Shown here in pieces: positions 36,203 to 48,900 of a stretch of DNA of 64,000 nucleotides. The position numbers and the translations under genes were made by a program. Within the stretch, counting starts at the first letter, position 1. Each line of letters begins with the position of its first letter. The DNA is from Euwallacea fornicatus (taxonomy: Eukaryota > Arthropoda > Insecta > Coleoptera > Curculionidae). The stretch is from positions 1-64,000 of the forward strand of contig NC_089555.1 in NCBI RefSeq assembly GCF_040115645.1, read 5' to 3'. Below the pieces are notes generated by a model. The model had not been told where the DNA came from. It did not search any database and saw only the letters and a program-made list of their open reading frames with translations.

Positions 36203-36236
36203 ATGGCATGATTATGAATACATTTTACTTCTGGAA

Positions 36237-37233
36237 TTACGGAGGCACAAGCAGTTCGTTGCCGTTCGAATTAGGGGTATAATTCCGATCCTCAGCTTCC
36301 AGTTTCAGGAATAGTTTTATGCTACATACTACCCCCACGACTTGTAAAATACTAACTCCCAATGATACTGCACACATTATCCATAAGCTCAATTTCAGGA
36401 TGGACGCAATTTTCTCTTCACATCCCTGGAAAATAAAAGAACTGTTTGAAATGATTTGGAGCGTGATGGGACTTACAGCATAGTATATATTTGAGGGATG
36501 ATCACGTTTTCCACACAAAAATGATGGAGTTTTGCAGCAGGAATCAGGAATTTTATTCAAAATCCCCGGAGAACCCTTTATCCACCTGCTGTACTGCCAA
36601 TCGGAGTAGGTTTCAGCACCACAACAACGTAGCTTAAAAAAACACATTTTCAGTATTATCCTAAAACGCTATCAAATCTCTTACGTTTGTTTGAATAAAG
36701 TCTATAGAATCCGTCTTAGAATTTCTGTTGTAACTTTCCAGAAAGGAGGAATTAAGCTTGAGATTGACATCGTCGTTAATGCTATGTTGGTAAAAGTAGG
36801 CCAGAATGGCTACTAACGATTCCAATAGGAATATCAAAACAAGTAATAAAATAAACTAAAATATTTGTTAATGTTAGTGCTTGTTAATAGTGTTAAAAAA
36901 CAAATAAAACTCACTACAAATATCAATTTAGTTCTATTCTTTGGTATGGCACAAAACCCAAATATAAAGACGCAAATGACTAGACATCCAGTGATGATGA
37001 ACAGATACAACACTGCTGAATACATGTTCAGATCTGCCACTGTAAAGTAGTGGTAAGTTTCCAGGTATTTCCATACTCCTACTGTAATGATAGCAACTCC
37101 AGTTAACTAAAAATAATTAGATTGTCATGGATATATTAGACTGAATCCAAAGGATTACCAAAAATACAAATTGGTAGGCGTAGAGAATTGCTTTGATAAT
37201 AGAAACTCGGCAACACCCGTCGTCGGAACTCAT
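36237..37233 (-). CDS. Tetraspanin, CD151/TSPAN11-like
   Basis: Tetraspanins organise membrane microdomains and bind integrins and other adhesion proteins. Five exons, all phase 0, give 260 aa: 37233-37159, 37106-36915, 36855-36685, 36632-36477, 36425-36237. The last intron is only 51 bp and keeps the frame open. Four membrane segments are visible (about 12-36, 54-80, 87-110, 206-235). The large outer loop holds the signature CCG (149-151), then PDSCC and a further Cys pattern. The stretch PDSCCKT...LCGKRDH.SNIY is strongly CD151-like. Cysteines for palmitoylation follow the first Met (SSDDGCC). The tail is polar (NGNELLVPP). Which Drosophila Tsp gene is orthologous cannot be settled by eye. 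Confidence 0.92.
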
Positions 37234-38950
37234 TTTCGTTCGGTTATTCCGAAGCAGAAAAGATTACATTATAACGATTCACTGGTTCCATATTATGCTG
37301 GAATAAATTTATAATTTAATACCTACACATTTTAAATATAAAGAAATAAAGCTTTATGACTATGGAGATGCAGTTTCAAACTCATTATTCTACAACTTTC
37401 AGTTTTAGTAGTTCTCTACAAATCAAACTGTGTTTATTGCCCTCATGTGTGAATATTTAATAGACGGGTTCATGGCATGTTACAAAATTCTTGATAATTG
37501 CTGATCAGCTATTTATAAGTTTTATTTTTGTATTCATACTTTCAGTGTGCATATAAAAAAAACTGAGTGTTTCAACCACTAAAAAGTTTGTTTTACAGCA
37601 ACTATATTGATCAACTTATATCTTTCCCTGTAGACGAACTAATCCAGTAATATATAATAAATATAACATTTCGAGAAAGTTCCTCCAAAAATGGAGTTTG
37701 AAAATGTCGCGGTTTGTTTTGAAAAACTAAATATTTAGTAATAAATCAGAACATAGTAGCGTTATCTCATTTATTTATTCCCATCGAAATTATTTTATTA
37801 ACAGTTACCAGTATTTTGAAAAATCGTGGCTCGCTGACTTAAGTCTTAACGATTTAAGAGATGACAATGCTAATCTTGGTAATCGGACCACCCTGTATAT
37901 GTAAGGTTTGCGTACTGAAGTTATAAACCTTTCAATTCGTTTTTATTCTTGAAACTTTTATGATTTTTTTTTCAATCACTCTACGGACTAGACTATACAC
38001 CTATAGAAGAAAAGAATTTATGATAAGAAAATGTAGGTGACCGTCAAGGTCCCTGCGCCATCTCAAGAATTTCATTTTTTTTTTTATTAAGAAGTGTCGA
38101 CAATCTAAGTTTTTATTCTACAATTTTACGTTGATTTGGATTCCTTTCTAGTACGTCGATCTAGTTTGAAAAAGTGTGTAGAAGCCGCACATAAAATATA
38201 ACAAAACACATCAAAGATTTACTTTAAATTTATTATACAAATAGAAAAGGGTGCTCATTAAAGAGACTTCAAGTAGGCGATCATAATCGAAAATACGTCT
38301 TAGATAAATTTATTAGCTGTTATGTATTTATCAGAAATTTACAGGTCGCCGTCTATTGTGAGTAGTTTTAAATGATCACCCATTATAATAATTATAACAA
38401 TAAAATGTACAGTCCTGTAAAAAGAAGCTGTTAAAGGTAAAGAAGCACTTTCGGTTGCTCTGTTAAAGCTCGTATGGTATAAATTTAGAACCACCTAATT
38501 TCAAAAATAATATTCTAATAGTCTTATCAGCGTAATAATACCGTTAATCGACGTTTCTCAAATTCTGTGGTCTAATAAAATTATCTCATCTAAGGAAAAT
38601 AATAACAATAATGAACTGACGAATATTTACACAATAAAAAACTATTAAAGATTTGAAATACAATTGTTATAATACAGTAATAAACACGAAACTATTGGTA
38701 TCAATTTTTAAATATGAATATTATTGAGATTAAGCCAAAAAAATATATATATTTATAAAATACCAATAACTAATCAAGCTAAGATTTTTTGTTTGTTAAA
38801 AAAAAACTATATCCAAAAAAAATGTAAACTTAATATTTTTAGGCTCGACTAGGATAGAAATAAATAAACTTTAGACAAATATCCCCTTCTCGCTATTTTC
38901 ACATGGCCCCTATTTTGCAAGCCATCAAAACATGGCTTTCCTCAGTAATT
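37234..38950. other. Intergenic stretch
   Basis: AT-rich, with no credible exon. ACCACCCTGTATATG near 37888 resembles the end of a CAGGGTG-type transposable element, but no partner end was found. The 3' UTR of the sorting nexin gene lies at the right edge. Confidence 0.5.
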
Positions 38951-41513
38951 TTACTCAAATTGATCCAGAGTTTCCTCGAGTTTGGCCACAACTTTCTTAT
39001 AAAAGTTCACCTGCTCCCGTAAAAAGTCTTTCAGCGCTCTTTTTAAATCGTTATCGCGTTCATGTTGGAAATGACTAAGTTCCGCAAACACAGTATAAGT
39101 GATCACGTCAGAACGTCGTCTGACATCAGTCAGCGCCATTTGTGGCATCTGATTGTTGCGCTCACACTCTTTCTTTTTTTGTTCCGCCATTTTTTGCATC
39201 TGCAAAATGTTAGGCAGGTGCGAGGTAACACCTTTGTAAATGTATAACCGGTCATACAGCGGTTCCCAATCAATTTTCCCTTGTGATTTGAACATCATTG
39301 CTATTACTGTATAAGCGGCTCCGATGTTTTTCACATCTAAAAAAAATATTGAAAAAAGCTGATGATAAGGAATTTTCAAGATTTAAATTACCTATTGAGG
39401 CCTTTGAAAACATGCCTTGCTGGCCATGTTCAAAGGCACTGCCCAGCTCTGCAAAGGCTTGACCTATACGCCCAAACTCCCTTTCGTACATGGAGAAATT
39501 TTTTTTCTGTTGATCCTGCGCCAAGTTCATCAGCCCCCTAATGGACTGATCCATTTTGTCAATGTACTTTATATTTTCGTCTATTTTGATCTCAATTAAT
39601 GATTGCATTATTTCTTTTTCTGGGGCTTCTATGCACAGGCAAAAATTGGCTCCTATTAACTGATCTCTTTCGGCATTTCTCTTACCTACAACGTCAATAA
39701 AAATTATTTTGTTGACAGTGTTTCACATACAAACCCTGTTTCCATTGCTTCTCATCAGTGCAAGTCAAAAAATGAACCCATACATCACAGGTAGACAAAA
39801 TCGGATGACGGCACATATAATTAATGAACTCTTGCAGTTGAGCTCTACGGTGTTCCACAAATTCTTCAGCATACCTTCCAGACACCTACGAAAAACGACG
39901 CTAAAATCGCAGAGATTTTACCTTAGACGAAAATAGTACCTGTTTGTCAGGCAAAGGTGGAATGGCAATTAAATTAAATTTCTCCAACAACCGATCATGC
40001 AACCAATCAAAATGTTTATATCTCCTAGAAACTTCAATACCAGTAAAAGAGGGTGTTAGTTGATAGGCTATAAATGACTTTAAGCCCCCCATTTTAGTGG
40101 CTTTTTTGGGGGAGGCTATTTGAACCGTATAGGGGTTTGTAATGTTTTCCCATCGTCCTAGTTGGTCGTCGCTTTCCCGGTATATTTGCCACCTTCTAGA
40201 AGCAGTATTAGCTGTATCTTTGGTTAAACCTAGAAGAGTTTATATTGTAGGTCCCATTATTCCCTTACTGAAATGTTGAGAAATGGTACCTAAAATATAT
40301 CCTTCCAAACCACTGCGAACTGCACTTGAAAATATGTTGTAGCTTTTTTTTGTTATTGTGCCTTTGTTGTCACCCATAGTACTTCCACTCAGTGAAATAG
40401 CATCACTTTGGGTACTTTGCCTATTGTAGGAATATTGCTGGGTGTAGTTTTGGTTTTGTTCATTATTGCCTTAAACATGAAGGACCCTGTCAGCAATTAT
40501 TAATGAATATTTTATCAACAATTAAAATGACCTATATTGCCTAAATGAAGTTGAACAAGGACAGAAAATATATGATGCATTATATGATGTTATATCTGTT
40601 TAAAATCATAAAATGCATGTAATGTATTAATGGATTTTAAAAAAATATATTGATTATTATATCATTATAATTGCTTAGATGCTACAGCTGATATTGTTGT
40701 GTTAATTTACATCACTTAATAATATGCAGTTTAATATTGAAGACTTGAGAAATTATATTACATTTACCACCTTCTTGAACTTAAACAATTTGAATAGGAC
40801 ATTACCAGAGGAAAAAGTTAAATTTATGATTCCTAACTGGTAGTAGAAGAATTTTGAATTTATTTTTAACACTTTAAAGGAGGCTAGAGAGATAGATTTG
40901 AGGTTGATCCCAATAATAGTAAAATATTCTGTGTGGCTGCTAGTGATCAATCCAATCAAGATCATTGTTTCAAAAAACACCTATTGCTTGTAATGAGGTT
41001 AGTATTTAATGTTTAAATTTCAATTTTTTTCAGCAAAAGATCACATCATATTCTCTTACCATATGATTCAGCTTTTGGAACATAATTACTATTATTACTA
41101 TGTGGTGGTGTTTCATAAGTATTATCATCATCCCATTCATCCCAATCATCATCATCATTTTGTGGTGCATTGTCAGGTTCTTGACTGATCCCTCCTGATC
41201 TGTTCCATCCAGCCTGATTTGGCAAAGCTGGAGGGGGTATATTTGGAGGTCCTGAGTCTAGTTTTTCCACATAGGCCTCTGGGAAAAGACCTGATTTGCC
41301 ACTGCAGTTAAACACATACTTATTTAAGTAATCATATTGCAGGCTGTCAACCTTATGTATGAATCATACTTACTTGGGGTTAATACCTTCCCACCAACCA
41401 TCTCCAACATCAGTTCTCGAAACTGTAAGCACTTCTCCAGCTGCAACAGACATTTCTGCAGTGCCTGGTTCTCCTTGGAAGTCATATAACACTCGGACTT
41501 TGAAAGTCGACAT
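38951..41513 (-). CDS. SH3PX1: SH3-PX-BAR sorting nexin (SNX9/18/33 family)
   Basis: This family links dynamin and WASP/actin to membrane curvature in endocytosis and autophagy; the single Drosophila member is SH3PX1. Seven exons close to 560 aa: 41513-41374, 41301-41060, 40469-40290, 40229-39940, 39885-39735, 39685-39392, 39336-38951. Residues ~3-60 are an SH3 domain (ALYDF-type start VRVLYDFQGE, GDGWWEG, GLFPEAYVE). A low-complexity acidic linker follows (DDDDWDEWDDD, ~60-190), the likely adaptor-binding region. A PX domain spans ~215-325 (RRYKHFDWLHDRL, IPPLPDKQ, FVEHRRAQLQEF), with the basic phosphoinositide-binding residues present. A BAR domain runs ~345-560 and ends KLEETLDQFE. Codons and splice sites are intact. 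Orthology to SH3PX1 rests on domain order and the single-gene status of insects. Confidence 0.93.
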
Positions 41514-44500
41514 TTCGCACAAAGTTCTTTGCCTCAATAAATTTTAGTTAGGTGTGGGTGTCTGGAGATTTAGCGGTTTTGGATGTGAACGTTTCTCTTG
41601 CAAGCGTATTACTTCAAAAGGTTTATTAACAACGACAATTTCCTTGATTGTTGCTCTGGCACTATTCACTTGAAAACGGGGCGCATTTCGCTTAAAAAGC
41701 AGTGAAATTCCGGAGAATATTATTTCAATAAAACAATTTTGATAACAAAAACTTTTTTTAATTGATGACACATTTGTATTCTGACATGTAATATAAATCT
41801 GACACATAACATATGGTTTTGCATACACACCCTTTTGATTCTGCTTTTGTTGTATGGAGCAGTTAGAGTACGTCATGCTTATTATTTATTGGTTGGAATC
41901 GGGTCATATGATCAATGACGAGGATAAAGAAGTAGGCCAGTTACAGAGACCAGAAATCTGATAAGGATTAAGATTTCGTTTGGCTATTCGTGGGGAGATG
42001 GCGCTTGAGAATATCTAAATTTAAAAAAACTTTTGGCGGAAAATATTTGAGACTTTAAAACTCTTATTATTTTTGTTGGCATTAAAGACGTGATAAAATT
42101 GAGAATATCTTTAACACAGCATGAATTGAGTGAGGAATAGATTGCGAAATACGCCACCATTTTAATCCCAATATTTAATTGTTAGTTACTCAGACCTTGA
42201 CCTAATTTCTTTGATTAATGGATGTTGCGTAAAAAAAATCAGTCTTCCCATTGAAGCGTTAATAAACCCTGATTATTCATTTTACATATCCTATTCGGAA
42301 TCGCTTATGGTGTGAGTGAGCATAGTAAGTCGGTAAGGCATATTGATCATCGACCAAAAAAAGAGATTTGAACTAATCAGTAAATAAAACTGAGCCCAAA
42401 TTAAAGATAATATCCTCAAATAAGCCTATTTTTATTCATAAGCATTATTTCTGATTTATTTTCAAAAATGGGGTTACCTCTTTTTAATCCCCCTAGTCAT
42501 CTTTTGCATCATTTTTAGGGAAAATCTAATATTTTAAATCCTGCTGTATGTTCTCACAAAAGGACACGAAACTGGGCAGGGACCTAAATAGGTCAGGCGA
42601 ACTATTTTAAACCGCTATAACATTTGAAGACGGGTCGAGGATGTTGCGCCCAGGTAAAAATGCCAGGAGAGTGGGCGGACCCGTTAGAAATGTCGATTTA
42701 ATGCCATTATCATTCGAATTTTGAAGGCTATCAAATGATGAGGAAATGTGTATCTTCCGGAAAACTTTAGTCCGAGACTAAATCGCTGAATAACCTTTAC
42801 TTTCAATTTAAAATGAACGTTATGCCTTCCGCAATCTGCTCGTTTAAATTCTGGTGAAATACTTCATCACCAACTAAAATTAGGTACAAATGGAAAATAT
42901 TTAATGCAGTCGCAATGTTGTTTATTACCGAATAGTAATCACGGCGTACAGTTGCAATAACAGAATACGAAATTCAAGGATAAAAATATATAATTTTGTG
43001 GAGTTGACCCTCTTCGAAGTCATTATTACTATTAGCAATAAAAATTACTAACATTGTTGTTAGTGATAGCGAGTGAAGGTGAAACGTTCAATGCGTTACC
43101 AAACATTGAATTTTTGCTGATGATACTTAAATTATACCTACGACATTATACAAACTCCCACGAACTGCACCTGTATCAATTAAAGTAAAATTATTTTTAT
43201 GTATTATTATAGCAAAAAAGGGTCAAGGTTTTTATGTAGCCCACCTTTCTGCGAGTGATGTGAAAAGTGCCACTTTTGTTGCAATTTCTATCTAAACACG
43301 TATTACATTTAATATAGACTCAATAAAACTGCATCCCGTGGTCAAACAAATACGCTCATAAATCATGAATGCGGAAGTACAACAAAATACCTACCATATT
43401 TCTAAAATTACTCACTAATCTTGAACAAGTAACCCATTGGTTTACTCGAGGTTTACTCATTGGTCTACAGAACTACAACGTGATGCGCCGCACATTTACA
43501 AAAATCACAGTTTTTCAGTGACACTCACTGTAACTTCACTGAGTCGATTGCGAACAGTCAGATATTGTAAGAAATCGATGATCCCTTAGATAAATTCGTT
43601 TGAAATGATCCAAAATTAGAAGAAACTAACGAAATGCGGTGTTTCCTAGCGAACCTCCGCGCTGACATTGATATTTTCAAACGTGACTACGACTTTGAAG
43701 CGCGTGTTTGCGCTTTCTTAGTCCGGAAGCTTTTGATAGAAATTCTGATGATCTACCACATGATTTTTCTTTCCGCTTCAGAGTTGACCAACGGACCTTC
43801 GCCTTCCTTCATTTTACAATTGGTTTTTGGATGTCAAATTGAAACAATAACTACACAAAAATAAGTAATTTCTGTAATTGTTATTGATAAAAATGAAAGC
43901 GTGTGGGTAGTCAATCAAGCCAATTGCTATGCCGGCACACCACACATTCGTCAGCATTCTTATGACCGCCTTTACCATATTTGATCTTCTAAGTCTTAAT
44001 GTCGTGTTCTAATTCGTTTCAAACGAACGATTTACTTTGAGTTTCTATTAACGTTTGTTGATGTCTGACTTCAAAGAAGAATCGAAATAAATAATTTTGC
44101 GTCAAGAATAATCTTTTTAGGATTTTTACGAATCTATATTAAAAATTATGTTCCATGTGTCTGTCTCGGCATATGCTGAAAAGGATGAAGCGTCTCTTTT
44201 AGATGCTGAGATATCGCATCACACTAACACCCTTTTCAGCTATTTTGATAATCCCTCAAACTACATATTATTTTGCGAATATCTCGCATGATTTACTCAA
44301 ATAAAATTACTCTGATCTATCTATATAATATCTTAGATGAAAATGTTAGGTGTGAAGGATTGTATGCCGGTTGTTTCCGCAAAGTTTCCCACCCTCAAAA
44401 GTTTATACTATTGTAAATCTAACGTAAAGTAACTTTTTATCTCATTTTAGGCGTAAGTAATTTTTTTACCTCAATTTTCGCATCTTTTGGAGTATTTGGA

Positions 44501-45385
44501 ATATTTCAATTCTTATGTGAATAAGTTGAAAAGATCTTAAAGCCATTTCATGAAGTTTTTGATCTCAACAGCTTCGAAAATTCCCTTCTCCAACATCTTG
44601 GGAATCCCTAAAGCAAAGTAATTAAAGCACATATTATAATGTATCATCTCTACCAATTTTCGATTTTTTCAAAATGCCCTCTATGATGTTCGTCCTTTAA
44701 TTTTAGCACAAATCAATACGAAATAGCGTTTTCGATCGGACTATATTGCTCACAGAAAAGCAATCTTTTTCTCAACCTGAGCTAACTTCACTGTTTAACA
44801 ATAGATGACTGTGATAACGGTACACATCTCTATAACAAATCTATATTTGGATTCTTATTCATTGATCCCAACAGAGAAGAAGAAATAAATTGACACAAAT
44901 GCTGATTTATAAAAGTATTCGACTGTATATTTACCATGTAAATTTACTTGGAATTTTGAATTTTAAATATTTGAGGAAAAATTTATATTTAACCTTCAAA
45001 GATAGATTTTTTTTTATCTCTGTTTGTTCCTATAGATCCCAAACAGCGCTTACTTTCCTTATATTTGGAATTAAAAGAAATGTAGTGTGTGGAAAGATTT
45101 GCAATCCAGCAAAAGAAAATAAAAACTAAATATTAAAAAATCTCTCTCAAAAAATATTTGAGAGGAGCCAAAATTTCAAATCAACTTTGGAGACGTATAA
45201 CCTCGTCACTAATAAAGGTCCAGATTTGGATTAAATATCATTATAACTGTTGCTCCATTTATCTACCTTAAGTTGAATTTATTTTATCGTATATTATCGA
45301 AACAAAAATTAAGTCCAGCAATAAATCCATTTCCATTGAACCGTAAATTGTTGCAGAATGCAAATTACCGCATCTCCCCGTTTTT
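41514..45385. other. Intergenic stretch between SH3PX1 and troponin I
   Basis: The first ~450 bp should hold the SH3PX1 promoter; an inverted CCAAT (ATTGG) near 41890 fits. The remainder is AT-rich. A 76-codon + strand frame at 43634 has no splice or motif support. No gene is assigned. Confidence 0.5.
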
Positions 45386-45508
45386 AGAATGAACCTTTCC
45401 AACACAGACAGACGTTGCCTGTATCAGGGAATGACGTATTCACTGACGTCATAAGCTAGCTGCATCTGGGTCACCCCAGGGTGCAGTGTCCCGGACCCGG
45501 TTCATTCT
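45386..45508. mobile_element. 123-bp element with 10-bp perfect inverted ends, CRE inside
   Basis: AGAATGAACC at 45386 and GGTTCATTCT at 45499 are perfect inverted repeats enclosing a GC-rich body. The body contains the palindromic CRE TGACGTCA (45444-45451), a second half-site (TGACGT, 45432) and GGTCACCCCAGGGTGCA. In inverse orientation its body matches 60768-60891 (shared TGACCCAG, TGACGTCA and CGTCATTCCC in the same order and spacing), which argues for a dispersed repeat rather than a local promoter. Confidence 0.55.
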
Positions 45509-45915
45509 GTAATTTCGGACCAATCACGGTTTACTTGCTTTTCACGCGTTAGCGAGCAAAAATTCATTAAAAAACCTTTTTTTACGAAACATCCATTTTT
45601 AGATTAATTATTTTATGAAATGAGGCAAAAAAAACTTGTAGATTCTAAACTCAGGAAGGAATTGGCCAATGTCCTGCTTTAATTTCATCGTTCCAGTCAA
45701 GAGTGTCTGATTCGGAAAGTTAGCAAGAGTATGATATATTGTCTCTCAGACTAATGACATTTGAAATGAAAAACCAAATTGTCTATTCCAAAATTTAATT
45801 AATATATATTTTTTAAAATAAAACAGAGTGTGATAATAATTTCTAAAGCTAAACATTACAAGTGGTGGTACAAATATAATAGTATAGAAAGTCCTTAAAG
45901 TAACTGGAAAGGTGT

Positions 45916-48900
45916 TTACGCCGCAGCTGAAAATGGTAAGAAAAAAACTATCAATAGAATTCAATAGAGGATAGTAAACTTAAAAAAAAATTAATTAAAT
46001 ACATAAGAGTTATGTGTTCTCTACAAATATTAAGTGAATTTGGCTATTACAATTTTATAATTTCCTCCACTGTACCCAGCGAATCCTTAGTCTGCGAAAG
46101 GAGATTACCCCTGCATCGTGTAGCCGCCATATAATCCTGAACTAACCCAATGCTAATATTTGACCTTGATATTCCTGGAGCTTTCAAGATTTTTGAACTA
46201 AGTATTTGTAGTTATCTCTGAGGGGTAATCCATGGAAAGTCTGAGGCGATTAAATTTGCTGATTTTTTTTTTATTCCTCTTCTAAAAATATTCGAGCATA
46301 TTGTTTATACTTACCCTCGACAAAAGCCGTAACAACAACGGCTTCTACAATATTAGGGGCTCCTTCATCTACTGGAACTTCAGAGGGTGTTGGTACCACC
46401 TCAGGTTCAATAGCTGGTGCAGGGGGCGCCTCACTCGGTGCTCCTTCGGCAGGAGTTTCCACGGTTTCGGTTACAGGAGTGTCAGCTGCAGGAGCCGCTT
46501 CAGTTGCAGCTGTTTCGCTTCCTTCGGGTGTTGGAGCTGCCTCTGGCGGTGCTATAATAGCTTCGCCTTCAGTTGTTAGGGTAGTTTCTGTTGCTGCGGC
46601 TGCACCTTAGGTATTTTACGTAGTGAGGAGTTATTAATTAGGGAAGCAAATGTACCTTCTGTTGCAGATTGTCCATCTGCAGACGCCTGTCCTTCTACTG
46701 GAGGTTGTCCTTCTGCCGGGACAGCTTCGGATCCTTCACTTACCGGAGCTCCCTCTACTTTAAAAAAGAAAAATCGTTAGGATGATTTTTGCAATTTAAC
46801 CGAGACATGAAAATGTATTTATATGCCTATGATGGTACAGTCACAATTTCCTAAAAATAAAATGGTAGCATTCAAGTAATGGCGTCGATGGTATGCAACG
46901 AACCGATGATCGCAGCCCTTACCAGGCCCGGATTTGAGTTTCTCGAGCAAATCCTCGAAAGTGACCTTTTCGTCTGGATTTCCCGAGGTCAAATTGACTA
47001 CTTTATATTTTAACGAATCCTTAATATAAATGACGACGCCGTCGCCGCTATTTTTCCGATTTTCAACCAGGGAATAATGCGGTATAGCTACTGCCTCTTT
47101 GCTTTCAGTCGGAGCTAAGACCGTTTCCGGTAGGGCGATAATGTCGTAATTCTCGTTCATGACGAGCTGTTTAAACGTTTCGAACGGCCCTAAAGAAGAT
47201 CATTTTCTATTACAACCTCCCAATATGGTACAAAGAACCAGTAACACAGAATATAGGACATATACAACTAACCTGGGGGAACAACCTCTGGTTGAGATTC
47301 TCCTTCTGTAGGTTTGGGTTCCCCACCTAAACAACATGAAATCAATAACAAATTTTGTGACTTTTCATTCAATATTACCTGCAGGTAAAGCACCTTCACC
47401 CTCAGAAGGTTGACCTTCAGTCGGTGCCGTTTCACCTTCTGCAGGTGTCTCTGTCGTGAGTTCACCTTCGATGGGTGGTTGTCCTTCAACTGGTGGTTGA
47501 CCTTCAGCAGGTTGAGTTTCACTGGGTTGACCTTCACTAGACGATTGCGAATCGGTAGCAGGAGAATCTCCTTGTGTAGCTGGGGTGCTTTCGGCTTTAG
47601 ATTCCGCTGCTTCTTCTGGTTTTGCATCTGCTTTTCATTCATACGATATATGTGTTGTTTATAATTGCGATGTTTCAGACTATATTTAAGTGTTAAGCTA
47701 AATATAGTTGATAGTGTGGTATTGCTTTTTCACTATTTTTTCATATTGTGATCTCTGATAAGTCGCAAATTTGTTAACTGACTATCTTTTAAAAAATTGA
47801 CACATATTCATCAATTTGAAGACCAGTAAGCGTGTTCTAACTGAGTGGTGATATATCTTATACTTTCTGAGATTTGCGGTTGTTTTTAATGCTTTTTAAA
47901 ATAATCTTCAAAAGCAAGGTGCCGTAAACAAAAATTTAAAAACTGTAGGACCTCAATTGCGGCACTCGATTTCAAAACAGCATTCATGTCTACATGGTTA
48001 AGTAAATCGAAAAGTGGAACCTCAAAAACTAGGATTTTTTTTCTGAAAATATGCAAAAAATTAAAGATTTTTCCTTAGATTCAGTCTATGAAATTTCCGT
48101 CTTATACGTAATTTTTTATTACAGTTACCTTTAACACGTACCCTCTATCCAAATACTATGAGAAAACCGCGATGTCGTCATTTTTACATACAGTGAAATG
48201 TAAATATTATGGGGTAACAGTAATCTTAGACAGTACTGCATCTTTTATGGACGCCAAAATTTATGGCAGTCGGATTTACGTGATCCAATTTGTGTTTCAA
48301 CAAATCGGCGTTAAAGTGTTCTAATTTTATGAAATGACACAAAGACTAGAGAAAATAACGACAAACTTTTCTGTTCGAAAAATCATTATAGCAAATGATT
48401 TATTGCGTAAATAATGCCAATTTATACTTTAAGGGCTTGGGGAAGAATCTGTCCTGAATTATTATTGCGATTTTGAAAATGCCTCAAATTTTATATTCTG
48501 CAAAAACTCCCACAGCAGTACATTACAATTACTTAACTAGAATTCATAACATGACTGCTACTAGTATCCACATATTTCAGGTCAAAATGTTACAACTAAG
48601 TTGTTGTAGCCTATCTAGAGACGGTGGATTAACAAAGCTCACGTGATAAACAATGATGGTTATGCACATTATGCGATGGGCAACCGTGATACAGTAGTAG
48701 CAATTACGAAGTTTGGGGGGAAAAAAAAAAAAAAATTTAGTTCATACAAATTTCCCACACCATTTTAAGCCATAAGAAGCCAACGTGAACTTATTTTCAC
48801 AATAGCTTACTTTTCAAATATAATTGCAAAATTTTATTTTGCAATTGCACAATAAAGTTGGGTAAAGTAAAAGGGAATCTAAGTTCAGGAAAATACTGTA

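Noticed and set aside
47268..47642. A 124-codon Lys/Asn/Leu-rich minus frame
   Set aside because: It is a shifted frame over the tail exon 47379-47627; the frame agreeing in phase with neighbouring exons is the Pro/Ala/Glu one.
46301..47664. + strand frames rich in Cys, Arg and Phe opposite the troponin I tail exons
   Set aside because: They mirror the Pro/Ala/Glu codons of the minus strand and have no splice or start support.
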